A DNA stretch of 64,000 nt. It comes from Turritopsis dohrnii. Taxonomy: Eukaryota; Cnidaria; Hydrozoa; Anthoathecata; Oceaniidae. Positions 1-11,900 of the stretch are shown one piece after another. Each line of letters starts with the position of its first letter. Within the stretch, counting starts at the first letter, position 1. The stretch lies in NCBI GenBank assembly GCA_027922465.2, contig BQMF02000012.1:1364001-1428000 (forward strand), read 5' to 3'. The position numbers and the translations under genes were made by a program. Below the pieces are notes generated by a model that saw only the letters and a list, made by a program, of their open reading frames with translations, searched no databases and was not told where the DNA came from.

Positions 1-3000
1 AAAGCACTTGAACGCAGAATGATATTGTGGGAAGACGGAAATCTCGATGAACTTTTCCTGGAAGCAAAAACAATTCAGCAGAATTTACCGTCAGGTAATA
101 ATTCTTCTGGTATTGCTAAAACATCAAAGAAATTTTGTGACAAAATGAAGAATGGAGATGTAAAAGGCGCTTTGGCAGTACTGTGCAATAATATGGAGAA
201 TGGTATTATTCCACTGGATGATGATACATTATTTCAATTAGAGCAAAAACATCCTGACTCAAGTCCTGCAATTTCAGAAATAATTTTAAAAGGCGACGCT
301 GAAAGAATACACTACACAGCATTCAACGAAATTGACGAAGACCTTGTATTGAAGATGACGTCAATTACAAAGGGAGGAGCTGGACCATCAGGTTTAGATG
401 CGGAAGGATGGAGGAGAATACTCACTTCTTCACAATATGGTACGTCAACATCTGATTTAAGAAAAACTTTTGCTGCTGTTATAAGAAAGTTATGTACTGA
501 AGAGATGCCGATAGAAAATGGTTCTACATCTATAGATGCGTTTCTATCTTGCAGATTAATACCACTTAACAAAAACCCGGGTGTTAGACCTATAGGTGTC
601 GGTGAGGTTTTACGAAGAATAGCAGGAAAAGTTGTTATGTCCATTGCTAAACAATATGTTACAAACGCTACCGGCTCAATTCAGTTATGTGCAGGACAAG
701 ACTCAGGTGCTGAAGCAGCCATACACGCCATGCATGATATCTTTAAAGAAGATGAAACTGAGGCTGTTATTCTGGTGGATGCTGAAAATGCATTTAATTC
801 TTTGAATCGAGATGCTATGATAAAGAATATTTCAATATTGTGTCCAATTCTCCATACATTTGTTCACAACTGTTACTGCATCCCGAGTTCGTTATATATA
901 ATTGGAGGAAAAGAAATCAAATCCAAGGAAGGCATAACACAAGGGGACCCTACTTCTATGGCTTCTTATGCGCTTGGTCTCACACCGTTATTGAGACAGT
1001 TATTGAGATTCGTTAGTACTTGCAGCATGGAGGTATAAAACAGAAGGAGAACGAACTCTTATTTTTCTATTATTCAGATAATGACTATTCTATTCATTGC
1101 GGTATCACTTTGATGTCATCCGTGATGCGCTTTCGGCTGGTTGTCGGTGAAACGAATACTTTTTTAAAAATTAACGACAATCTAAAAACCAAATATCATC
1201 CATTATAACAACGGATCAACTTGCTGCATAGTGACAAGCAGATTATTAAACCTAAAGCTTCCTTGAGAAACAAATGAAAATCTATGTTTTTATACAGAGT
1301 TGAAGATATCGCGTAATTCATGTATAAGTTCCAATCTACATATCTTCTGACTTAAATGCGCCTCGATAGTGCCGCGGTACGTGCAAAAACTTAGGATTAT
1401 TCTCTCTTCAAAAATTGAAGCTGGGCGAAACTGCTTGAGGGGATCACGAGATATATAGACCTAAAGTTGCAATGTTTTCGTTGCATATTTGTGACGTTTT
1501 TGCATAATTCTCCCAATTCCTACAGATTATGCATGCTAAGAACTTTACCCTAACGATCTTTAATCACATTGGAGAATTGATATGAACGAAATTTTCACGC
1601 AAGAACGCCAAAATTATAAAAATTATGCAAGATGATAGCAATTATATGTTATTACACACTGAGGACTTAAACAATGCAGCGCATCACGGATAGTACAATA
1701 GCAGATTTTGAGTTCGTTCTCCTTCTGTTTTATACCTCCATGCTTGCAGTGAATCAGTTAGAGAGGTAGCTTTTGCAGATGATATTACATTGTCAGGAAA
1801 AATTGAAGATCTGAAAATAACGTGGGATGAATTAACAAACGAAGGAAGGAAGTATGGTTACAACCCAAAAGCAAGTAAATCGCACTTAATTGTAAAAGAG
1901 AAATTCATCAGCAAAGCTCACATCATCTTTGGCAATACTGATATCAACATAACAACTGAAGGAGAGAGACATCTTGGTGCTGTTATCGGATCCGAAAACT
2001 TCAAAGTGAAATACATAGATCAGATGGTAAGCAATTGGAAAAATCAACTTGAAACGTTATCACAAATAGCTGAAATTGAACCACAGGCTGCTTATGCTTG
2101 CTTTGTGTCAGGTTTCAAGAACAAGTTAACTTACTTTTTGAGGACAGTTCCGAAGATTAACGAGCAACTAACACCAATTGAAGTTACAATAAGAGATAAG
2201 TTCATACCTGCGATAACTGGAGGACATATATGTTCGGAATTAGAGCGAGAATTGCTAACTTTGCCTGTAAGGATGGGTGGATTGGCAATTACGGATTTCA
2301 CAAAGACAGCAGGAGTAGAATATGAGAATTCGAGGAAGATAACAGAGAATTTGGTTGAAGCAGTCAAGAAACAAGAAATGACATATTCTATTGAGAAGAA
2401 GCAAATTAGTCGGATTAAGAATGAGATAAGATCAAAGAAGGACAAAGCTAATGAAGAAATTTTAGAAAATCTTAAACAACAAATGAATACTTCGCAGAAA
2501 AGACTACTAGAAGTGAACAGTGAGAAAGGAGCATCCAGCTGGTTAAATGTATTACCCAACCCAAAATTTGGTTTCGATCTTAACAAGCAACAATTTTGGG
2601 ATGCAATAAGATTGCGATATGGGTGGAATATTCCAAATCTTCCAACGATGTGTACTTGTGGCAAGAAATTTGACATCCAACACAGCATGAGTTGCAAAAA
2701 AGGAGGTTTCATCACAATGAGACATAATGATATTAGAGATTTAACAGCGTCTCTACTGTCAGAAACGTGTAAAGATGTTGAAGTTGAACCTATGTTAACG
2801 AAATTAACTGGTGAAGTAATGATCACTCCATCTGCAAAAAGTGGCAACGAAGTTCGACTTGATATTAGTGCAAGACATTTTTGGGTAAAAGGCCAAAGAG
2901 CATTCTTTGATGTAAGGGTCATTGACCCAAACGCTTCGAGGTATTCAACCCAAAGTCTGCAAAAATGTTACGAAAGGAACGAAAAGGAGAAGAAATCAGC

Positions 3001-3295
3001 ATATAATGAACGAATACTAAATATTGAACATGGTAACTTTACTCCGTTGGTTTTCACTATTCAAGGAGGAATGGGTCGAGAGTGTAAAACGTTTTACAAG
3101 CGACTTTCTGAGATGGTTGCTGATAAAAGGAAGGAGCATGCATCAATCGTCACGAACTGGATACGAACAAAGATATCCTTCGCTCTTTTAAAATCAAGTC
3201 TGGTGTGTCTCCGAGGTTCCAGATCACCTTGGAATCAAAACAATGTAAACATGACAGAAGACATCAGCATCGTTTCAAAAACGTCACAAGTGTAA
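1..3295 (+). pseudogene. Non-LTR retrotransposon reverse transcriptase with C-terminal zinc-knuckle/endonuclease-like region, split by a transposon
   Basis: The frame is open from base 1, so the 5' end lies outside the window. Bases 1-1025 give fingers and palm of a reverse transcriptase: the GPSGLDAEGW region, the RLIPLNKNPGVRPIGVGEVLRR motif region, the first catalytic aspartate in VDAENAFNSL, and QGDP. The 717-bp element at 1,026-1,742 then interrupts it. The reading frame resumes at 1,750 with SVREVAFADD, the second catalytic box, and runs to a stop at 3,293-3,295. The C-terminal part has a Cys/His cluster (CTCGKKF, HSMSCKKGG, MRHNDIRD) and a PD-(D/E)XK-like stretch (RLDISARHFW, FFDVRVIDPNA) of the kind found in retroelements with restriction-like endonucleases. 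Removing the insertion and one target-site copy restores one frame, so the break is recent. The exact clade is not certain. Confidence 0.85.
1026..1742 (+). mobile_element. 717-bp non-autonomous DNA transposon, copy 1
   Basis: The element is bounded by inverted ends: CATGGAGGTATAAAACAG at the left and its reverse complement at the right, with about 33 bp of near-perfect terminal repeat. It is flanked by direct repeats CTTGCAG at 1,019-1,025 and 1,743-1,749. There is no coding capacity. It interrupts the reverse transcriptase. A nearly identical copy in inverted orientation lies at 23,417-24,130. The superfamily is not identified; a 7-8 bp duplication would fit hAT-like elements. Confidence 0.9.
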
Positions 3296-3960
3296 AATCC
3301 GAGTGTCAATTGCTGCAATGAAGATATGTAATTGTGATTGGGAAGAATTTATTTGTAAAATGATGCAACGCAGTGAACGGTGGTCTGCGAAATATATATA
3401 ATATCTCCTATATCCACCCTTCACACGCCAGGGGCGTAAGTGTACTTATGACGCATGCCCATTCGATGATAACAAGCTCGGCGCTTGGATTTAGCAAAAG
3501 TCATTGTCTGTACTCATAGTCAAAAGACTATGACTATGCTGTACTGCAGCTAAAACTTTTGATATTTTGCAACATTTAGCCATGATTTAGCTACTAATAA
3601 TTCTGTTCAAATTTAAGCTAATTGTCCTTAAATGTTCGACGTGCGTTGATCTAGTGAATATCAGATTTTCAAATTTCTTACAAATGATGTTGCCAAAATG
3701 CTTTAGTATAAAAAGGAAAGAAGAAGAACTTTATTTTTGTTTCTAGTCAGTTGTTGTTTTAGAAGAATAACCCCTCTTGATTATGATTTTAATGCAATGC
3801 TTGCGTGACCGGGAAAGTGGGTGACAATGAACAGCAACTGTTCTTTTGTGGCAGTGCAAATCCCCATCAATTATTGTAAAACATTCTTCATAATATTCCA
3901 TGTTAGAGATAAAAATTTAGACACATTACACAGAGTGTTGTAAGTTGTTTTGTATGTAAT

Positions 3961-4072
3961 GTGTTATGACATAATGTAAATTTTGAAAGCTGTTAGTAGA
4001 TTTTGAAAGTTGTTTGTAGATATATCTAAAGTAAAGTAAAAGTTATGGTTTCAAAAGTGTTGGTTTGCAAGT
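3961..4072 (+). repeat. Dispersed repeat, copy 1 (pair with 5,587-5,702)
   Basis: This copy shares with 5,587-5,702 the ordered words GTAAATTTTGAAAG, TAGATTTTGAAAG, AAAGTAAAAGT and TTGGTTTGCAAG at similar spacing. Both are in the same orientation. The origin is not known. Confidence 0.55.
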
Positions 4073-5586
4073 TCATTAAAAAGTCTTGGGTTATTATTGT
4101 AAACAAGGACGTAGAATTAGGGAGGTCTTGCTACGTCCCTGTGTAAAGGAGTGATAGATTTTGGAGAGCTTTTTTCATGAAATTATGTTTTTCAATGGAC
4201 AAGATTTTGGTTTTATAAATTGAAATGAAATGGTGAAGATCAATCAATTGTATTATTAGAAAATTCTTAAAAAGTATTAACAGGAAAATTTTCAATCAAT
4301 GATATCTGTATCTCTTCTGTTTTTGAAAATTTTTTTTACGTTGTGATTTGGTGATGAAACAGCGTTTTTAAATGCTTAGCATATTATACTCAACTGTTTG
4401 TCTGACTGCAGAATTCACATGTTCCTGCTTCTAAGGATTCATATAATTTTTCTTGAAATGTAAGCATCATACTAAGGTAAAAAACATGATAAAAGTAGTT
4501 GATAATAGCAAAGATAGAATCAATTAAACACAACAAAGTGCCAACACCCATTTTCAAGGACTACACCTCTTTCGATAAAAAGGAATATTTGCCACCTGAA
4601 ACGTTTGTTGTTTTTAAAAGATAAAAACACTTATTTTTAAAAAAGTATGCAAAATGTGTTAAAATTCCAATAATCTTATATAATAATAAATTTTACGGTC
4701 GTGTAAAACCACAGAGACACTTTTTTCTTGATTAGTATAAAACCATGTGGTGTGACGTCAGATTTTATGATCACAGGGAATCATTGCATTGCAGACCTAA
4801 TCGCATGCGACGTGTTGGGGAAATATCTCAGAAACCAATATAGATAAGTGACGTTTTTGGGGGCCGCGTTGCAGGCGATATGAGGTAACGAAAGTTTTGG
4901 GCCTACATATTTTTGGGTGGTGCGGCTATGACGTGATTAAAATTTTTGCTTGGCGATATCTCTCTAACAGTTGGTCGTAGCCAAAGGATCTCATACGTTT
5001 TTTTACCAGTTTTTTCAGCTCTGTAACATGGGTATACTTTCTATTCATAATTACATGATTTTATTTTTCGTCACCTATTTTCAACACAAGATTTGCAAAA
5101 TTAAAACCTGTAAAAAACTTTTATACAGGAAACTAGTTTTATTAGAACTATGAGAAGCAAAGTGCTGATAATATTCACAGCACAGCTTCTTCTGGTTGGG
5201 ATATTCTTTAATGTTTCGTGAACTTATGTTTCAAATTGCTTTTTCCCTCTCTTATTATACCTTTTTGATATTGTAGTACTTTTCTGTTAGGATTGTAATT
5301 AAGAAACTTGTTAATCTCCTTTGCCTGAATAACTGTTAACTGTTTGTTTTGATAAAATTCTTTGAATTGTTTTTATCTAAATTACTAGATTGGTTTTGCT
5401 TTCACAATAAACTAAATTGCTAATAATCTTGTCTGTCTAAAACTGTTTTCAATTTGTTGGTAATTTTGATTACTTCCCTTATCTTGATCAATGTTTATGT
5501 TTTATGTCCTGTCATTGGTAATAAGTTCTCGACTTACACTTAGGTTGATTTCACTTACGTTCTGAAATTTGTTTTGTAAATAAGGT

Positions 5587-5702
5587 GTTTTGACATGTAA
5601 ATTTTGAAAGTTGTTAATAGATTTTGAAAGTCAAGATATGTCTGAAGTATATAAAGTAAAAGTCATGACTGACTTAATATTCAACGTTTATTGGTTTGCA
5701 AG
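5587..5702 (+). repeat. Dispersed repeat, copy 2
   Basis: This is the second member of the repeat pair described at 3,961-4,072: same orientation and same order of shared words, diverged by substitutions and small indels. Confidence 0.55.
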
Positions 5703-8700
5703 GATAATTATATAAATTATAAATTTGGATTGTGTTATAAACATCACACTGCTTTCCTTCTTTCAAAGCCAATCCATAGCAAATAAACATGATTCTTTTG
5801 TCTTAGATTTATCATGTCAGCAAAAATTGTCTCTTCCTAAAGCAATCTATTTAATATAACATTCAAGCATAAAGCCTGTTGGTTTTGACCTACTTTTTGT
5901 CAGTTATGTAAACAAAACATGGTTTACTATAGGTGAGCAAACAAGATTTATAAGTGTTTGCCATTCAAGAAAATAATTTGTATATTATATATATTGAATC
6001 AAAACGAAGGCTGTTAACATTTTTATCAACTTTTGGTTTTGTACTAATGGAGATAATATTGAAATATTAGAGATAATATTTTGATATGATGAATGTTACT
6101 TGTTAAGCAGATTTCCTTTAGAATGTGTGAAGAAGACCTTTCATGTTTTACAAACCTTGTGAAATCATTAAAACTATTCACGCCAGTTTGTTTTTATTTA
6201 TGCAGAAACTTGATGAGAGATAATCAGCTGTTCTTGTTGCTTGATAACTTCTACTTAACTTTTATCACATATTTTTAAAGTCTAATAGCTGATTATTTCT
6301 TCTTTCAAAATTCATAAATCTTAGTATTTTCAGCATGTCTGAAAACATGTTAAGATAATGCATCTCTGGTGTTAAAAATTTGTAATACACTTTGTAGGTG
6401 TAAAAGTTGCCATTTCAAAAATAGATGAAATATATACATTTAAAAACGACTTTGTAAAAACATACCCAACAATGATATCTTTCATACATGTAATTGTATT
6501 AACTATTAACTTTCAGCTAGTTCAAAATAATCAGTGTAAAACATGCATGAACAATGAAGGAACACATTGTTTATAGAAGAAAGATGTTCAAAACATGACA
6601 AATGGTGGAAACAATGAGTTTGTTTTTAATTTCCTCTTCTGTTTTAATTGTTTTCAAAATAGTGGCTAATGCTTTTTAATGAATTGTGGTTCATTAAACT
6701 GCACATAATTAATGATAATTATACATATATGGTTTCAGTTTGTTAGTTGCATGATGAATACTTGGTCAACAAAGAACAAACAAAATGTTTATTTTGAAAT
6801 TTTAAAATAGCTTTCACATTGTTGGTTTCTGGTATAAAAGAAATTAAAATTTAATCTTGGCATTTATTTTTTCCTGTGTCTTGATATCACATCGCTTGAT
6901 GATTGTTAGCTTTGATTGCAGTTTTGATATTTTTAGAAAAGATCTTTTTGCCAATTGCATTTCATCTTATCATTGAGAGTAATTTAAAAAATCAGTTACG
7001 TTGTGTTACGTAAAAAATGTTGCGTCAATACACTGGCTTGCCAATCTGATGAATATGACGTAGAAGTGGCACTTATCAAACAATGATAAAAAACAAACAT
7101 TGTGATGAGTGAGTTGGAATATTTGCTGTGTAACTCATTTTGTGAAGCCAGTCATGGTATGGTGTAGCTTTTTAATATTCGTTTCAAAAGGAAATTATAT
7201 ATTTTCACTTATATGTTCCTTATCTTTGTGAAAACCAGGTCTGTTAAAGAGATTAACTAACAACTTTGTTGTCTGTTAACTTCATGTTTTGAGGAAGTGC
7301 CTTGTTTTGACTGAAAACATAGCTGGTCATGAAATAAACTACTGATAAGAAGAAACTCGACCACACCAATGGATCTTGTCAAAGGCTGAGCTTTCCCATT
7401 AGTGTAAAGCTTTAGGATAAAAAAAGAGGCTTAAAGATTATTCTAGTTTATCTAATAGTAAGGCTTAGTCAACATTCGTTTATTGTAGTTTGTAGTTTTC
7501 TATTTTGTGAATCATAAATTGTTTATACATATTAAATTAATGAGAATTAATGTCACGTTGAATTTTCACCTTAAAGTGTGTGCCAACATTGTGTGTGTGT
7601 CACTGTTACATATATAATTTAATATACAAATAATGTTTGATATCATTGTTAAACTTGGAAGAATTATAAGCATGGTGATTGTTTGTTGTAAAGTAATGAT
7701 TTTGGTTGCTACTTGTGCGTGTGAGCTTCTTCATTGAATCTACAACATGGTGAAATTTCAAAACTGAACCTTTTAAGGAGATGAAAGCATTAATGAAGTT
7801 ATATTCCATTATGAATATTTATGAAAAATTTATGTTCCCATTTAATACACATCACTGTTGCAAAGATGTTATAGACAAGACTGAATGCAAGCACAGTTTT
7901 CCATTCAGATCGACGATATCAGTATAAAACTTTTACATAGATGTAGATTGGCTTCACTAATGCTTAGGGGACGTTTTTTTTGCTGAAAGTTTATCCTTTC
8001 AGATTATGCAAAAGGGAACGTTTTAGAAAAATCCTGTTGTTTACGAAACATAATTCTTTTTGACAGTTGGCACACAAAGAACATTACATAGAAGGTCTTC
8101 ATAATACCCATTTTCATTATTAATATCAGAATAAATAGTTAATTAATCATTTATGAGCTATATCTTCCTCAAAAAAATTGTTTGCTTTTCATTCAAATAA
8201 ACCCTGTTAGGAGCTTTCCCTGTGCTGTTTCCATGTTATGTCTGTGTCAAAGGTATTTTTTGTTTATTTATAGACTTATGTTATGTTGAGAGGTCTGGAA
8301 CTAATTTTAGTGTTTCTACCAACACTTTATTGATGATTAAGTGTCGTTCTTCCTCCATGTGTTTAAACGACTGTTCAAGATTTGGTTGTCCATTTTTTTT
8401 TACTAACTCTTAATCCCCAGTGACTGAGTTGAAATATTTCTTATAAATTCCAATGGCTAACTACTACATTCGAACATCCATAGTGTTCAATAACATTTTT
8501 TATTTGCTTTCTAAATAAAATACTCATTTTTGAAAACATCAACTATAATGAAAAACCTCATACTAAGAGTAACCGTAACAATCTCTTCTAATGAATTAAT
8601 TTTTGTGTTGCATAATTTCTCTGCAAACCTTACTGGTGGTGTGTGACAGGCGTCATTCTGTTGATACATCAGACTTAATTTTTTTTTATATTTTTATATT

Positions 8701-8926
8701 TAGATTCTGATAGATATCTTTGTCACAAGCACTTAATCAATCAATCAATATATTTTCACTTAAAAATGCACAACACACCATGTTTGCTTTTTCTTATGAA
8801 TATTTTTGCATCACTGGGACGATTTCATGGAATCCAGTTTGTCGGTATGTAAACAAAAGTTTTTTTTCACTGATGAAAGTATCACCTTTCTCACAACACT
8901 ATGACTTCAATTCATTTAACTTACAG

Positions 8927-11900
8927 ATCCCACCGTCACTGTGTTTCCACTGCCAAAGACGCAATATTTTGGTGCTGTGAAGAGGGTGGAACATATTTTG
9001 GTAGATCCGAAATATAAAAAAGTTTATGTTGCAGCCATGTAAGTCGAACTTTTGAAATGTTGTTCAATTATATCAATTGAAGTGATGAATTTTCTGCTAT
9101 GAACTGTTTACAAGAGTTAAAACCTGAGCATCACGTTATCCATTCAATTCCATCCCAGTTTTTACTCGGAATCGAAACTTCACATGCACCTTGCTGCCTG
9201 TTAATCAAAAAAAGGAGGCATATTTCTGCTATGGTCTTGTTGTAACCCATATCATATTTGTCATTTTAGAAACAAAATTTTCATTGTTTCATTAGATCTT
9301 CAAACAGTTTATAAGGTGTTGCTATCAGTTTAATATCCCTTATTTCTTAACACTGATTGGTTGGTCTGTTAATTTATGTGAGTTTATGTTGTTTTCTTTC
9401 AGGTGATTGACAAACCACCTGAAACATGTACAACAGGTGTAAGTAACATTTTCCTTCCTTTCTATTGGATGTGTTGTGTGTGTTTATGTGGACGTTTCGT
9501 TCTGAAACATCGATATTCAACATGATTGTTTTAGGTTGTTTGTCAGAATGTTATAAAAGCTCTGCAATATGATTTGCAAGGAAGGTTATACATATGTGGT
9601 ACCAATAACAACGATCCAAGGTGTTGGTGGTTTCAGGTAGATACAACGAATGTTTGATCTCTCAATCAAATAATATTTCATCTGCATCATTTTCACACTC
9701 CTTTTTTTTTCAGCGGTCAGATTTGAAGGAGGAAAAGTCAATGTTTGGTTTAAAACGAATTCCAACTAAAAGTGATGTTAACGCAGTCACCTTATTCAAT
9801 GGTCAGTACTGGCATATTCCTGTTTATCGTGTTAATCTTGCATCTGTCTGCTCATATAATTTATTGATTAACCTCTTGAATACGTTATCTGTAATATTTT
9901 ACCATCATTTCATTGATCTTATTTTTTATATTTCACAGATGGTTTTGTGTTCACTGCTTCAGAATTTGAAGAAGGCAAACACAAGATTCAAAAGTTACAA
10001 CCACTGCAACCGAAAGCAACGTTTGATACCGTTTTGGTCAAGTCTTCTGATTCAGCTTTCAAAAGTATGTCAACTTTAAACTCGCCAAAAAATCAAGATA
10101 AGGCTTTCAATTTATGTTAGATGTTTGATTGGCTTGGCCTAAGACACAATACGAACACAGATTTGGCTGAACTGGGGAATATTCAGGTGCTGTGTATTCA
10201 GGTGCTCTGATACTTGTTAACCAAAATCTCCAGATGCTGTCTTAAAAAACAAACGTTTAAGAGGCGAATGATTCATCAAACCCAACGAAGTGTATATCTT
10301 GCAAGTACGTAAACGTGATGGGTTGACAACGTAGGCGTGTACAGGGTAAAATTTAAAAACTGACGAGACATCTACGCTATGGAGCTCGGAAAACTTTTCG
10401 TGATGGCAAAGAATTCCACATAAGTAAACTTTCAAAGTTTAAAAGCTAAACGCTGTCCAATAGATGCAACAAACCGGACCATTATATTCTGAGAGAACGG
10501 AAGTGGAAGCACAAAGCCTCTGGTAGGACGAGTGTCTCTGCTAAACTGCAGCATGCGGGGGTAACCAAACAAAGTGGATAAACTTAACACTCTTAATTTG
10601 TTCAGTGACAACTGCAAACAATGCAGGAATCACACCGGCGGACCAAAGGGGAGCACATGCCCCGTGTGCTCCAGCTAGTCAACATCGTCTTTGCTCGTGA
10701 ACAAAATGGCAGGCCAAGCAGCAAGCAAGGGCAGCGAGAAGCTCGTTACAGGCTATGCCAAGGAACATCCAGGTCATTTTTCAAGCCTGCATTAAATTCT
10801 ATAACTTGCTCTTATAGATCCTACGTTTGTATCCGCACACACAATAGATGATACTGGCTACATCTATTTCTTCTTCCATGAAGATGCAATCGAAGAAGAA
10901 AGCAGAATGGTGAGGCCATGTTAAAGTACAATCACCATTTCCTTCCAAACTGTCTCTTGTAAGACGTCAGGAAATGGTCCGTTTCTATCCTAATTTTGTT
11001 AGTGGTCAAATTTGATGAAAAATCGCTGCGAAGGAGTGCATTTCTATAGAAATGGACAACCTGTTTCAATAAAAAATGCTCTTCATCGCAGTGACCTTTT
11101 GACGATTTTGCTGACTGATATTGATGCATAAACCACTTGTTTATCTTTAGTTGCAGCATAGCAGAGTTGGGCGTATTTGTAAAGTAAGCCATACTCTCAC
11201 CATATCCATCCGACTTATTCAGTTGCTCACCTTTGATAAGTGTTATTCATTGTGACATTGTAACTCTTTGCTTCAGTATGAGAAAGGAAACGCTTTCGTC
11301 AGTAACCAGTTCCTCACGTTCTTGAAGAGCCACCTGGTGTGCAAGAAGAAAGGCTCCAAGAAAGATTATTTCTACTACTACGACGAACTGAGTAAGTAAG
11401 ATTTGAGCATTGGATATCAGACAATCAGCATTTTCTGTGTTGGATGATGTGATGGTTTCTTTTGCAGAGAGTACTTACTTTGTTGATTTTAATTCATCCG
11501 GTGCATCGGAAGCGTTCATCTATGGTGTGTTTGGAATAACAGCGTAGGTCTTCATTATCACGTTCTTTTCGATTCATTACCTGTGATTATTTTCTAAGAA
11601 ATTATTATCTGGATTTCATAGCGAAGATGCTGGCAGTTCGGCAATTTGTCGATATCGTGTGCGTGACATCATCCGAGTGATGGAGACGAGTCCTTATCAA
11701 ACGAAAGAAGATGGGAAATGGCAGTCCGTTGACTTCTCTGCTGATAGACAAAAAGTGTCGCGACCCAAGGTACTTATAGAAAATTTGCTTGGAATTCATA
11801 GAATGCCAAGGTGTGGTCTGGGCCCTAACAGCGTCCAAAAAGCACTTTGTTAATTCCTGATTCACATTGTGTGTGTTCCGTTTAGTGCAATGAAACACCG

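Larger units (their letters stand above)
3296..8926. other. Gene-free AT-rich stretch upstream of the first visible semaphorin exon
   Basis: No convincing coding region is visible. The first 200-300 bases probably include the 3' tail of the retroelement. A related pair of about 110-bp repeats lies at 3,961-4,072 and 5,587-5,702. The first visible semaphorin exon opens at 8,927 with a split codon, so a signal-peptide exon and a long first intron probably lie in this stretch. I could not identify that exon. Confidence 0.6.

Noticed and set aside
2131..2922. 263-codon frame on the - strand
   Set aside because: Mirror frame of the reverse transcriptase C-terminal region; the + strand carries recognisable motifs and no family features appear on the - strand.
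9621..10079. 152-codon frame across the semaphorin
   Set aside because: Reads through introns and uses a different frame from the Sema exons in part; the exon model explains the region better.
10200..10620. Extra semaphorin exon in the 750-base intron
   Set aside because: The exons at 9,939-10,064 and 10,818-10,909 join in phase with a sensible protein (AFK to NPTFVSA); all frames here contain stops near any possible acceptor.
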